Below, in pieces: positions 11,383-22,221 of a DNA stretch of 64,000 bases. This DNA comes from Chrysopilus asiliformis (lineage: Eukaryota; Arthropoda; Insecta; Diptera; Rhagionidae): contig OZ035963.1 in the NCBI GenBank assembly GCA_964034945.1, forward strand, positions 47,115,532 to 47,179,531. Direction: 5' to 3'. A program made the position numbers and the translations under genes. The notes under the pieces were generated by a model. That model saw only the letters and a program-made list of their open reading frames with translations. It made no database searches and was not told the origin of the DNA. Within the stretch, counting starts at the first letter, position 1; each line of letters starts with the position of its first letter.

Positions 11383-12330
11383 AAATCCGCAAAGGAAATG
11401 TTCCTATAAAATATGGGAAAGCAATTATAGGACTCGTTACACCATTTTATAGCAAAGGCTTCCAAGAATATTGGAACTAGCCCTAGTTTTTTTTTATGGA
11501 ATCATTACTATGTATATAGGGCTGAGAGAAGAATAGACATATTCCAACAAAAGTAGCACCCGTTCCTAGTTTTTCCTATACTGAGGGGGAAACAATGCTA
11601 TATTATGGAATGCATTCGTTCTCATTGTTTTTAGAAGTAACTCCAATATTATGTAAGACTCTGTCCTACAAAAAAATGGAACGAATCCGAAGTGCTGGCG
11701 GACTCACTCCTATGGAAATAGGATTCAGCGAATGTGTTAATTCAAGCCAATTTTTTGTATTCGATTACAATTCGCATGTGTTTTGCGAACTCGTGGTTTA
11801 CATAGTTTGGACCTGCCTACTACCACACTTTAACATTTGTGTCGAGAAATTTTTTAATCACGGGGCATTTTATTACTCAAGCTCTGTGATATCTCGAATA
11901 TTCTCAAGCCCTCGAACTTCCCAATCTCGTTTATTCGATAACTCAAATATTCCTTTAGATTAGACAGAATCCAATAAAAAAAAAGTATCCAGTCCTATTC
12001 GGAGAGGACTTGGTGCTATAATTATGGGAACGAATTCTAGGTTAAGTGAGAATCTCGCGCCTATATATAGGAGAGAGTCCAATAATCAATGGACACATTA
12101 CAACGTTTTATAGGATTTATTCCTTTCATTTTAGGATTGAATCCCTTACAAAGGGAATGTTCCCCAATTTTTTGTCTTAATATATGTCTAACATATATAG
12201 TAATCCCATCCATAATTCTGGAAATGATTACACAAAAAAAGAACAATTTGTTTGTTGGAATGTGTCCTAAAAAATTTGGGAACATTTATAATTTTTTTAT
12301 AGGAATAACTTCCATATTTGGCCACTATGA
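11383..12330. repeat. Probable transposon body with many subterminal ATTCCTATA-type repeats
   Basis: Motifs of the form TTCCTATA / TATAGGAA and GGGAA / TTCCC recur in both orientations through the region (AATGTTCCTATAAAATATGG near 11397; GGGAACATTTATAA and TTATAGGAATAA near 12278-12306, the opposite strand of the first). This is the usual picture of subterminal repeats of a DNA transposon. The 122-codon frame at 11595-11963 lies inside and has no recognised domain. Exact ends and target duplication are unresolved. Confidence 0.5.
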
Positions 12331-12337
12331 CGTTTTT

Positions 12338-12832
12338 ATACCCGTATGGTGAAACCAAAGGGTATATTAACTTTGCTTTACCGTTTGTAACGCCAAGATC
12401 CCGTCATCACACACAAAAATGAATTACACCAGTGTGTTAAGAATGATAAAAAAAATTAAATTCTGTATGTCCGTCCGTCCGTCGTCCGTCTGTGGCGCGG
12501 ATTGCGGGCGCACGGATTGAGATACAGACTTGAAATTTTGCGCAGATCCGTTTTTCGTAAAATGCGAGGCTAAGTTCGTTAATGGGCAAAAATTGACCAT
12601 TAGGGGGGTACCCCCCATACGAACGAAAACGGTTTTTGTGAATATCTCAAAAACGGTGCATCTTATCAAAAAAGTCCAAGAACAAAAGTTATTTAGCGTA
12701 TAATTCTACATAAAACTCCCATACATCAAAATCCGATTGGAATAAATTTTAAAAATTCTTATTGGAAAGTTTGACTTCAAAGTGGAATTTTGGTATAACT
12801 GTTCGAATTTTGATACGAATATCACCATTTTT
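12338..12832 (+). repeat. GTCY-microsatellite repeat (mini-me-like), 3'-truncated
   Basis: Starts ACCCGTATGGTGAAACCAAA and carries the (GTCC/GTCT)n tract at 12470-12492 followed by GGCGCGGATTGCGGGCGCAC. Homologous copies are at 34616-35300 and 35571-36103. It stops at ATATCACCAT, losing the terminal palindrome seen in the other copies. Confidence 0.85.
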
Positions 12833-13110
12833 TTAGAAATGGAGGGGCGCATAATATATGTAGGTTTCGCCCCGGGCGCTAAAGCGGCTGCAGGCTGCAA
12901 GTTTTATTAGTGAGGAACATAACATTTATCTATCACCGATTGCCGTGTTAGCCCTTGAGTTTGGCAGCCTTAAATTTCACAATAGTCTGAATAGAAAAAG
13001 ACTATAATAAAAATTTCGCGGGGCATTACTTTCTTTTATGAATTAATAGTATGTAAATTTTTAACTTTAAATTTTGGTGTTATTATTAAAGAACTGTTAC
13101 CGTAATTTTT
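12833..13110 (-). repeat. Fragment of dispersed repeat R-B, minus orientation
   Basis: Reverse complement of parts of 37140-37460 and 43380-43560 (shared text TGAGGAACATAACATTTA and CCGTGTTAGCCCTTGAG in this orientation). No coding signal. Confidence 0.65.
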
Positions 13111-13577
13111 CTGTACTGCGGCCCGCCGTTTGGTGTAGAAAACTCAGTGTGACAATTGAGTTTTGTAGCTCTGCTCTATATTTAACAGATTTGGCATTAT
13201 TTCCCATTTTTTTGATAAAATCCAAGGGATGGACTTACAAAAATCGTTAACTTCATTTGTCCCCGTGATTCTGTATATATTCATTCTCGTGTTCATGAGC
13301 GACACAAAAATTTTCCACATTTTTCTTTTTTTTTATGCAATTATTTGTGTTCTACAAATTTCAGATTTTTTTTTTTGTAGATATGAATATTTCCCGACAA
13401 TTTTGAAATGTGTGTTTTGTTATGATTAAGTTTTAAGCAATAAAAAAATGAAAGATAATTAAATTTTGTGCTCGGACAATTTGCTCTGTTGATTGGCTTT
13501 ACACTTGATCGGGCAACAAGTCATGTCAAAAACTCTTGGTGAAGTTTACAGTAAAAATTGTTTATAGATTTGCAAAA

Positions 13578-14174
13578 ATGTCGAACACCAGACTTTTGTA
13601 TTTGTTTTTTGCTGGCTGTTTACTATTACCTCAAATTCTTAATGTGAGTAAAATCCTGATATTCTAAAATTTTATTGTACTAAAATAATTCTCCTTTAAT
13701 TAGATTAAGTACACAATATACTTTAAAAGTTTTAAAGTTTGGTTCGACAAACGGTACAACAACATCACCTACAAAATAAGGGGTAATCGCTTCTTTGATA
13801 TGGACTGCCAGATATTCTACACCTCCAGAAATGTTTACCTCGGGTTCGGAATGATGGCATTTTATCAACGTCGAAAATATATGCAATTCGAGAAAAATAT
13901 CAGTTATTGCCAAGTTACTGGAGCTATAATTAAAACTCCATTGCTGGCAAATTTTTTGGGTGAATTTAAAAAGACGACAAATTTTCCATTTGAATGTCCA
14001 CTGAAACCTGGAAATTACAAAATTCGAAATTTATCCTTGCCACTATCAATGATACCACGAATGGCTGATAAATTGTCTTACCAGGGATGGCAAAGAATTT
14101 ATCTAGTAGACAACAATACCACAAAAGAAATAGTGCGGACAGATGTTGGAATTGCTGTACGATCAGAACATTAA
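13578..14174 (+). CDS. Secreted DUF1091/ML-like protein, array copy 1 (two exons)
   Basis: Exons 13578-13643 and 13704-14174, joined across a 60-nt phase-0 intron (AAT|GTGAGT ... TTAATTAG|ATT), give 178 aa. Exon 1 (MSNTRLLYLFFAGCLLLPQ) is a signal peptide. The mature part has a motif shared by all five copies: NISYCQ..., TPLL, FPFECPLKPGNYKIRNLSLP and SMIPRMADKLSY. The CP..G.Y..RN..... segment is typical of the DUF1091 and chemosensory-A-like families of flies, thought to take an ML (MD-2/GM2-activator) lipid-binding fold. Three cysteines and several N-x-S/T sites are visible in the mature protein. It is the most diverged copy together with copy 5. AATAAA follows 51 nt after the stop. The frame is intact and probably functional; the ligand and tissue are unknown. 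The family call is by motif only. Confidence 0.8.
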
Positions 14175-14225
14175 ATTTCAGTTTTTTTTAACATTAAATT
14201 TTGATTAGATACTTATGTATATTTA

Positions 14226-14231
14226 AATAAA
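14226..14231 (+). promoter_or_regulatory. Poly(A) signal of array copy 1
   Basis: AATAAA just downstream of the stop codon, consistent with a short 3' UTR. Confidence 0.6.
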
Positions 14232-14319
14232 GAAAATTTTAAATGTTATGCAGAAAAATTGGCTTTATATGACCACTCTGATTATAGACCCGAATACAAT
14301 TGGCCCAACACTACATTTA

Positions 14320-14775
14320 CCCTTGGAGCACAATGAACGCAACCAAGCCGCACTTATTACGCATCCAAATGTCACTTACGAGTTTATTTCACAGAAATGC
14401 TTTTGAGTGAGCACAGTGAACACATTGAACGCAACCATCGACGCAAAAGTTACCAAACTTTGAACTTTAACGCAACAAGTCTGCGTTGACAGTTCATAAA
14501 GTGAGGTTGGGGAAATGTCCTTCGAGGAAAAATTGATAGTCTTAGTGCAATAACATACAAATAACAAAGATAAAGACCAACAAAGCAAATTATCGCTTCA
14601 AAATTATCCATTTTTTATATATTTTTCTAATTTAGTTCACTTTTAATTTTTCTGTGTTTGTCTCAAAACGCAACAGACGACGCTTCTATTGTGCTCAATC
14701 GCTCCTGAACTGCGTTGCGTGACAGTTCGAAGCGTCCTTAGTTGCGGCTTGGTTGCGTTCATTGTGCTCTAAGGG
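14320..14775. mobile_element. 456-bp MITE with TTA target and an empty site in the window
   Basis: Ends CCCTTGGAGCACAATGAACG and, reversed, CCCTTAGAGCACAATGAACG match over about 33 nt. The flanks read CATTTA left and TTACGG right. The related sequence at 1501-1545 (AATTGGCCCAACACAACATT then TACGG) lacks the element, so it is the empty site. The duplication is TTA, or TTAC if the first C is counted as host. PIF/Harbinger-type by target size. No coding remnant recognised. Confidence 0.85.
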
Positions 14776-15204
14776 TTACGGTGGCATTTCAGATTTTGAA
14801 CTCATAGTACCCTATACTTATGTTTACAATCATTCCGACCAACTTTGTCGTCGTAAAAAGTTGAATCGAATTTAATTTTTGTCGGTCAGGTCGCCGACAA
14901 AATATCATGGTTGATTAAAGTCTATTAAAAAACGCGTAGTTTCGAGTAGATTCAGAGCCAGCTCTGTCGCAGAGTAGAGCAAAGTATTCTCAAGCAGATC
15001 TAGAACACCTCTAATCTAGCATTTCTTGAAAAAGAAAATAAAAAAAATTAAAATTAATATTGGGATTTTCCCCTTAACTACTTGCCACTGAAATTCTTCT
15101 TCACTAGATGAAGAGGAATCCAACAAATCGAATACAAAATAATTCTTCATTTTGGATTCAACACGTTTTTATTAGCCCTAACCTCAAAAGGGCAATTCAA
15201 ATCT
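14776..15204. other. Spacer without recognised content
   Basis: AT-rich, no supported frame or repeat end. Confidence 0.5.
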
Positions 15205-15643
15205 GGGGTGGCTTCATGTAACTTATTTTCGATCGACTAATTGGTCGAAGGAAATCTTTCGTCGACCAAAACTGATTAAACAGGAGGACACTCACTCTGG
15301 TGTACACGATATAAGAGTCTTTTCTAGGTAATTTGGGGTCGCTGAATCCGAATCTGGCAGTGGTTTGGCTGTACCAGCTTTACTTTTTCAGATATGAAGG
15401 AAAAAATAATTATTGATTTCCAGATTATATAAACATTTATGAGTTACTCACCATATCGGAAAAAGTAAAGCTGGTACAGCCAAACCACTGCCAGATTCGG
15501 ATTCAGCGACCCCAAATTACCTAGAAAAGACTCTTATATCGTGTGCACCAGAGTGAGTGTCCTCCTGTTTAATCAGTTTTGGTCGACGAAAGATTTCCTT
15601 CGACCAATTAGTCGATCGAAAATAAGTTACATGAAGCCACCCC
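15205..15643. repeat. Long near-perfect inverted repeat (192-nt arms, 55-nt loop)
   Basis: Arms 15205-15396 and 15452-15643 are reverse complements with only a couple of mismatches (e.g. GTGTACACG against GTGCACACG). The inner part of the arm contains GGGGTCGCTGAATCCGAAT, the core of the GGATAAC minisatellite. Transcription would give a long hairpin RNA. No target duplication was found; a recent fold-back or an inverted duplication are both possible. Confidence 0.9.
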
Positions 15644-15779
15644 TGACTACGCTCAGCAGATCACAAAATTGCTCGAAAACTGCTCTTTTAGTGCTTGCAC
15701 ACGGAGTACTTTCATGACTCAACAAGCAACTCTTTTTCGAGCGATAAAAAACCTCAGTAGAACACAAGCTCTCAGGGCG

Positions 15780-16825
15780 AGAAACTTTAGAGCAGGGCCA
15801 GGAAAGCTTTGAAAGTTCTCGGGCATCCACTACCACTTTGTTGAAAGCTCTTTTTCGTTATGCTTGGTTTTGACACTGTTAATTGTTTTACTTTACATCA
15901 AAAAAAAGTTTTGATAATGAAAAACTTTTATATGAAATTTCCGAATTACAATCGGAAAATAAAAATAATTTCATAAAACCAGAAACATTAATTTGATCAA
16001 TTGATATTTTATGAAACGACTGAAAATGCCTATTTAAATCGTATTTTTTTATTGTTTTAATTTCCTGAAATCATAGTAAACATTGCATTGTGTTATCACA
16101 CCGAATAAGAAAACAATCATGTCCAAAATTCGTGTCGTCTTTTGAGACAGAACTCTTCATGATTTTCAGCAGTGTTAAATTTTTCATGATTTTCAGCAGT
16201 GTGAAATACACCACCACTTCAGTCAATGTCCTAATGACAACTGAGCTAATAAAAATCTCTCGCATAAATGGCCTCACTTAGAACTCAGCAAAGCTCCATG
16301 ATATGCAAAATGCCCAAGTGGAAGCAGAACGGGTTATATGCAAAGTGAAACAGATTATTTCTTTCATATGCGTATGTATGCAGTTTGCGCAGAGAACAAA
16401 TAATCTAGAGAATAAACTCTTAGAACAAATTTTTAGAGAAAATTTTTCCACTGTGAGATGAAGCAAAAGGATCCGATGTAACACGGAAAAAATTATCCAT
16501 TCGATTCCTCCATCTCATTGAATAGATACGACGAAAATGATTAGAAAATGTTCTCTCTGCTTCGTGCTCCCTAGTCTAAAAGTAATTAACTTTTAGGCCG
16601 TAGCTAGTGAATGATAGGGACATTTTCCCCCCCTTCGAAGGGGAAATTTATCAAAAATTTGTTCGGCAGAGTTTTTTCTATATATTCCTTATTCTATGGT
16701 TTGCGTACAAGCCAGAATGAAACGGGTAGCATGAAGAATCGATGGATAGAAGGGCAATTTGAGCCTCGAAGTTGCCCTTGGTGCACATGGCTGCAGAGGG
16801 CTGCTTTAGAGCAAAAAAAAATAAA
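15780..16825. repeat. Duplicated block R-C, first copy (interrupted)
   Basis: Matches 20380-21120 in the same orientation (GGGCCAGGAAAGCTTTGAAA; GCAGAACGGGTTATATGCAA; GCATGAAGAATCGATGGATA). The first copy is split by a hAT-like insertion at 16390-16698. The second copy runs directly into a Ty3/gypsy coding scrap, so the block may derive from a retroelement; no long terminal repeat was seen. Confidence 0.75.
16390..16698. mobile_element. hAT-like MITE in block R-C
   Basis: Starts CAGAGAACAAATAATCTAGA and ends ...CTTATTCTATG, with GTTTGCG repeated on both sides (16383-16389, 16699-16705). The second R-C copy has the uninterrupted site at 21022-21030 (AGTTTTCG). About 270 nt of it recur almost unchanged at 47889-48165. 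CAGNG start and a 7-8 bp duplication suggest the hAT superfamily; the ends are only weakly inverted. Confidence 0.6.
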
Positions 16826-16829
16826 CAAA

Positions 16830-17560
16830 TTTTTTTAAAGCTTTTATTCAAAAAAAAATGCAAGAAAAAGAAAAAAACATAATTTTTTGGGGCGCTGTGT
16901 ATCAGAAATAAAAGCGAGATAAGTATTTATTTTACATTATTTTTTGTACTTTTTTTTATCTCGCTTTTATTTCTTATACTCCCAAAAAAATATTTTTATT
17001 CTTTTTAGTGCATTTTTTTAAATAAAAGCTTTTATAAAAAAAACTTTTTTAAACTTTATTAGTGATTTTGTATTTGATTAGTATGACTAAAATTTTAAAA
17101 TTGAAAGGATAACCACATTATCCTAACCGGACCTTCCGTTATCCTTACAGACTTCTTAATGTCAGAATCGGATTTGCCGATACCAAAAAGTCCCAAAAAA
17201 TTGAGGAAAAGCATAAACACGTTATACTTACAGGACCTTCCGTTATTCTTATCCTTACAGGACCTTCCGTTATCCTTAATGATTTCTTTATGCGAGAATC
17301 AGATTCAGTGACCCCAAAAACTCCCAGAACAGATTTTTTCCCGGAAAATTTGAGGAAAAGGATAATCAAGTTATCATTGTAGAACTTTCCCTTATCCTTA
17401 TCAGGACGAAGTAGTGAAAATATTGTATTGTGATCGGATTTACGTATGTGTGCAAAATGATGAGTGGAAGTGGGTCAAAATTGAATTGCAAGATTTGAAT
17501 CTGATAGACAGACAAACAAACAAATATGAAGGCCGGCTAAATAAATGCTTTTAAAAAGAG
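16830..17560 (-). repeat. GGATAAC-family repeat with conserved hairpin, minus orientation
   Basis: Contains the inverted repeat AAATAAAAGCGAGATAA ... TTATCTCGCTTTTATTT (16906-16973), then about two and a half minisatellite units (17100-17400; TTATCCTTACAGGACCTTCC), then text shared with 52480-52570 and a (GACA)n-like tract near 17505. Same composition as the copies at 1290-2050 and 52460-53270. Confidence 0.75.
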
Positions 17561-17639
17561 CATGCCAGTCAAAAACGCTATAAAAGTTGATAGGATCGTC
17601 GCATTCACACAGAAAAATTCATGACGGTGTTAACGTTAA

Positions 17640-18374
17640 TAGTGGAACCACAATAGCGCTTTGCAACTTGCTTCAGCGTTCACAGCTCGACGCTCAAAAG
17701 TAAAATCAAAGCGATTGTATGAAGTCATCTACAATAGCGCTTTGCCAGCGAGCTTCAGAGCGCGCTTACGCCGAGAGTAGACCTACTTTCTACTTTCAGA
17801 CGCGTTGGCACTTTGACAGTTGTCATTCGGACGCAAATAGAAGTTCATCGATTCCAATAAAAATGGATAGTATTAATTTTCAGGAAATGTTAATTGAAAA
17901 GGTGAAAAATTATGAGTATTTATATAACACGAAATCGAAAGTATACCGGAATACAATAAAAAAAAAGAGTTTGCGTGGGCTCCATTAGCAGATCAAAAGT
18001 TTCACTCCTCATCCTTGTGATTGTAAAAAAGTGTTTTGAGTAATTTTGCTTCATATCATCAAAATTTTTAGCAAAAAAAACCATCCGTATCTCTTTTTAT
18101 GTTGAGTTCCCGAACCCACCAGCGTCTTTCATTGGTTTTTTTAAATAATTGTTGAGCCTTGTACGCTGGTTCAGCTACTGAAGCTATAAAAACAATGTCT
18201 TGCAAATCCCTTGACGACATTTTTCAATTCGAAATTCACAAAAAAATATTTTACCGTCAAAGCGTTATTGTGGTTTAGCACAGATGTTTCATGGCGTGCC
18301 AGCGTCAAAGCTCGTGAGGTGCACTGAAATGTCAACGCTGACGCAAGCGGCAAAGCGTTATTGTGGTTCCACTA
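17640..18374. mobile_element. 735-bp PIF/Harbinger-type element, TAA target
   Basis: Ends TAGTGGAACCACAATAGCGC and, reversed, TAGTGGAACCACAATAACGC. TAA flanks both ends (17637-17639, 18375-18377). It encodes the start of a MADF domain (17863-17988), the DNA-binding partner protein typical of PIF/Harbinger elements. No transposase remains. Confidence 0.8.
17863..17988 (+). pseudogene. Truncated MADF-domain (Myb/SANT-like) protein
   Basis: From ATG 17863 the frame reads MDSINFQEMLIEKVKNYEYL and on to YRNTIKKK, the first half of a MADF domain (hydrophobic L-I-x-x-V-K, tyrosine/leucine core, then basic K-K). In the A-rich run near 17960 the frame shifts: the next frame continues EFAWAPLADQ, the expected tryptophan-containing second helix. 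So a one-base slip in the A run broke the gene. The rest of the protein is not found before the element ends. Confidence 0.65.
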
Positions 18375-18717
18375 TAAACGTGCATGACTTTGCTTCAACA
18401 TTTTGATCATGTCATTTTGAGCATGGCATGCTTGAAATTTTAAAAATCCATCAGGATCGTAGCACAGAATTCCTCGTCGCAAAGTAAAGTATTTTGTCTT
18501 ATTGCACTGGATCTCATCAATAATGGCCCTTATTATGAATGTCAATTCATAATTGATAGTTGACAATTATCAACAAAGTTGATAAGTTGGTATTAGGAAT
18601 GTCAATCGGTGTCAACTTTATTGATAGCTGTCAATCATTTTCGGCAACCAAAAATTTTTTATTGATAGAAGACAAAGGTGAAAAGTTTCAAGTTTTTTAT
18701 TGTGAGTTTTCATTAAA

Positions 18718-19004
18718 ATGTCTTCACAAGAGTTATGTTTTGATTATGAAGGGACTGGTTGTGAAGAAAACATGTTGGTAACAAGAAGGACTGTACGAGA
18801 TGACTCCAATCCGTTGGAATTAGATAATCGGATGTAATTTGTTTGGTAATGTTTTTCTGAAGTGTATGTCTGAATTGAATATTTTTCAGTTTTACACAAA
18901 ATTTTCGTTTGTCGAAAGAAGCCTTCAGATATTTATTCGAAGAACTCGACAGCAAATTATCATCTAGGTCAAGACAACGAGCTGTTACAAATATTATAAA
19001 ATTG
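18718..19004 (+). pseudogene. Harbinger transposase N-terminus, two exons
   Basis: Exon 18718-18833 (starts MSSQELCFDYEGTG, contains RRTVRDDSNPLELDN) joins exon 18890-19004 (FTQNFRLSKEAFRYLFEELD, then RQRAVTNIIKL) across a 56-nt intron with GTAATT donor and TTTTCAG acceptor. The order RD.SNPLEL - FRLSKEAF - AV..I..L is that of the helical N-terminal region of Harbinger/HARBI1-like transposases. The second exon ends at a good donor (TTG|GTAGGT), but no following exon with the DDE residues is present. Confidence 0.7.
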
Positions 19005-19143
19005 GTAGGTGTTTTGAGATTTTTTGCCCATCAATTTGTTCAACTGGTCTCTACGGCTCACAATTTTGCTCCTGGAAAGTGATATTTTATTATATTTTTC
19101 TAGTAATACTGCAAAAAATACTTACATTTTGTAAGAAAACAGG

Positions 19144-19938
19144 GGGGCATATTGCGGATCTCGAACAAACGCTAGTTCGATCGAGAAACCATGAATTTGT
19201 ATTGCCTATCTCAATTTTGTGCTCGACATTGCATACCAATTTCTCGAAATTTAAGAGTAGTCGAAACAACATTTTTTTGCATAAATATCGCAAAATTCGG
19301 ATTTTCAAAGAAAAAAAAGTGGGTGCTGGCTTTTAAAAATACCTAAAAACCACAAAAAAATGTTCTTTCGAAAGTAATAATTTTTTACTGAACGAACAAA
19401 GAATAATACAAAATTATCTTATTAGTGGTTTTTTATAAAACCCAAATAAATATTTCAAGGGTTTTCTAGCATACCACTTGAAAGAATTTATCCGCATAAA
19501 GCAAAAAACTGCGAAAAACTTACAAATATATAATGCATTTGAAATTTCCCAAAAAATTGCCTTGGGTTCGTTCGTTTTCTCGAATTTAATGCCTGATTGC
19601 TTATCTCGAAAATCGAGGGTTTCTGACATTTCTTTCTATCGATATTTCTCGAAAGGTCTTGAGCTTTCGAGACGGCAGTTGTTGATTTTAGACGGCAGTT
19701 GTTGAAAATGTTCGGAAGAAACATTTTACTGAATAAAGAGGAACAATTAAATGCAACTTTTCACTTTAACACCACAAAAATAAATAAAAATTATCTGTCA
19801 AAAATATTTCTCTCGAAATTGCATGTTCGGAAATCTCGAAATTGCATGTTCGAGATACGTAATTCCATTATCTCTCGAAATCGAAGTTGCCTCTCGAATT
19901 CGCTGGTCTCGTTTTTCGAGATCCGCAATGTCTCCCCA
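19144..19938. mobile_element. Nested element with GGGG.CATATTGCGGATCTCGA ends
   Basis: Left end GGGGCATATTGCGGATCTCG and right end CGAGATCCGCAATGTCTCCC are inverted repeats. The interior is rich in TCTCGAAA motifs in both orientations, with a 20-nt direct duplication near 19665-19705 (AGACGGCAGTTGTTGA). Target duplication and superfamily unresolved; several short frames inside have no recognised domain. Confidence 0.6.
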
Positions 19939-20379
19939 GATTTTTCGAGGACGTTGTGACTACCACAAAGTTCACAATTGAATTTTTGATAAACGTCAAA
20001 ACCATTTCATTCACAATGGTGAAGAATTTTATCAATCAGTGTTCGTAATATTAAAAGTTGTTTCAATTGATAAATTTTGTCAACTATCAATCGTTGATAG
20101 TTGACATTCATAATAAGGGCCAATATCTTTACATTTGTATCAGATTCTGTTAGATTAATGGGCTGGCTCTTCGGAGAACGTCAGTTTTTAAATGAAACAC
20201 TTTAACTACAGTTGCAATCAGGATGATTCCAATAAAAGGCCAACCACGTTTTTATACAATCTAACCTCATTGATGGCAGCAGGACGTGGTTACAAGAAAA
20301 GTGTTGCCAGACAGCACTTTGTTAATTAAAGCAAATAACCCTCCTTTTCCTTTTTTTTTTGCATTTTGATATTTCTACA

Positions 20380-21120
20380 GCAGGGCCAGGAAAGCTTTGA
20401 AAGTTCTCAGGCATCCACTACCACTGACAAGCGATTTACTTGTTTATATGGCTTGCTCTCCGAGCCTAGTTCAAACTTTGTTGAAAGCTCTTTTTCGTTA
20501 TTTTTGGTTTTGACACACTGTTAATTGTTTTACTTTACGTTAAAAATAGGTTTGACAAAGAAAAAATTTTATGTTAAATTTCCGAATCACAATTGGAAAA
20601 TAAAAATGAAATTATTAAAATCAAAAACATTTATTTGATCAATTGATATTTTATGGAGTTACTAAAATGCCTATTTAAATCGTATTTTTTGTTGTTTTAA
20701 TTCCCTGAAATCATATTAAACATTGCATTGTTTTATCAAACCGAAAAAGGAAACACTCATGTCCAAAACTCGTGTCGTCTTTTCAGACAATACGCTTTAT
20801 GATTTTTAGCAGTGTTAATTTTTTCGCTACGTTTCGCAACGCGAAATACACCACCGCTTCAGTCAATATCCTAATGACAACTGAGCTAATAAAAATCTCT
20901 CACATAAATGGCCTTCCTTAGAACTCAGCAAAGCTCCATGATATGCAAAATGCACAAGTGGAAGCAGAACGGGTTATATGCAAAGTGAAACAGATTATTT
21001 CTTTCATATGCGTATGTATGCAGTTTTCGTACAAGCCAGAATGAAACGGGTAGCATGAAGAATCGATGGATAAGAGGGCAATTTGAGCTGCGAAAATGCC
21101 CTTGGTGCACATGGCTTTAG
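20380..21120. repeat. Duplicated block R-C, second copy
   Basis: Same text as 15780-16825 without the hAT-like insertion. About 55 nt are present here (near 20425-20480) that the first copy lacks. Confidence 0.75.
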
Positions 21121-21290
21121 AGCGCTGTTCTACAGATTCCTGTGTTTTTCGTATTTGTGCTACCAGTACATATTGATCTACGACCCGCCCATACACCGGA
21201 TTTCGGCTCAGGGCATCAACGTGTCTCATTGTCGTGCCCGGGCTATGCTTGACCACCACCTGGAACTCGTCGATTAAGTTTTCCCATCGA
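21110..21290 (-). pseudogene. Ty3/gypsy-type pol fragment (end of RNase H and linker)
   Basis: On the minus strand the frame reads LIDEFQVVVKHSPGTTMRHV followed by DALSRNP. The pattern F-V-V-x-H-x-P-G-x-x-M-x-x-V-D-A-L-S-R-N-P is the conserved junction after RNase H in Ty3/gypsy polyproteins. The frame then fuses into block R-C text and stops. No protease, integrase or long terminal repeat was seen. Confidence 0.7.
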
Positions 21291-21454
21291 ACAACTCTTC
21301 AACAGATGTCTTTCTTCGCCATCGTAAGCGCAAATGCTCTACAGTCCGTCACTAGTTTGCACAAGATTCCTAGCAAGTAAACTCTGAATTTTTTGATCGA
21401 TTTTTTACCTGCTAAAATTTTTAGTTCATGACATGTATACTTTTATATGCTTTA

Positions 21455-21911
21455 AGCGGCCCCTAGACGTTCAATCTTGCAGTCAATCATCGCATGCTGT
21501 GACAGCATTTCGAACGTCTATGGTGATGCTGTCATGCAAAATCCCATGATTGTCAGCATGCTGGCCAATATGAAAATCATTTTGATATTTTTCGAGGGAG
21601 CTTTGTGAATGACAGCATGCCTGAACGTGTATGGCGAAGGTGTCAATCAATTCGTCATTTCAGTGTAATTTTTAGTAGTGAAAAGATGCCGCATATAAAA
21701 GACAAAGTTTTTTGGGAATCCTTTTTCAAGTTATATCGACAAAGAAGTGAAAATAGGACAAAAATGTTTAAATTGATATTTGTGCTGTGTGCTATCGGTT
21801 TGGCTGTTTCGAATTAACTGATGCTTGCGTGCATGATTGAGCGTCTAGTGCAAATAAGGGTTTTGCTGTGACAGCATGATTGACTTCAAGATTGAACGTC
21901 TAGCGGCGGCT
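21455..21911. mobile_element. 457-bp PIF/Harbinger-type MITE with TTA target and an empty site
   Basis: Ends AGCGGCCCCTAGACGTTCAA and, reversed, AGCCGCCGCTAGACGTTCAA. TTA flanks both ends. The duplicated flank of copy 3 has the uninterrupted site at 31091-31110 (ATATGCTTTAGTCAGCCG), so the insertion came after that duplication, or was never in the copy 3 lineage. It carries a short MADF-like frame (21686-21817). Confidence 0.9.
21686..21817 (+). pseudogene. MADF-like N-terminus in a MITE
   Basis: The 43-codon frame begins MPHIKDKVFWESFFKLYRQR. The FW-x-x-FF-x-x-Y-R pattern is the same as in the clearer MADF relic at 62058 (EFWRDFFEFYRSLPVLW). It then diverges into a hydrophobic tail and stops. 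A remnant of the DNA-binding protein of a Harbinger-type parent is likely. Confidence 0.45.
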
Positions 21912-22221
21912 TTAGTTAGCCGTAGCCGAGTTCAGATTTTAATAACAAATCAAAAAAAAAATCAATCCAATAAATTTTGTGATTATCAAGAGGGGGCAAA
22001 AAGTGTCATGCGCGATTCCTCTTCAATCAAAAAGTCATCAAATTAAAAAATTAAATCTTTTTTTAGGTTGAAATTTTTTTCGCATGTGATAAATTTTTAA
22101 TTTTTAAGATTACCGTTTTCATTTCGCATTTATATTTCACCTGTCAATAATTGAAAGATTTAAAAATAGCGCTACTAAAAATAAGTCAATATTTCAATTT
22201 CGAATATTCGCAGTTTTCATA

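Larger units (their letters stand above)
18525..20121 (+). mobile_element. Harbinger-like transposon relic (1.6 kb) with a nested element
   Basis: Ends GGCCCTTATTATGAATGTCA and its reverse complement TGACATTCATAATAAGGGCC; AAT flanks both sides (18522-18524, 20122-20124). It encodes the N-terminal part of a Harbinger transposase in two exons (18718-19004), after which a second inverted-repeat element (19144-19938) and deletions have removed the catalytic region. Confidence 0.75.
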
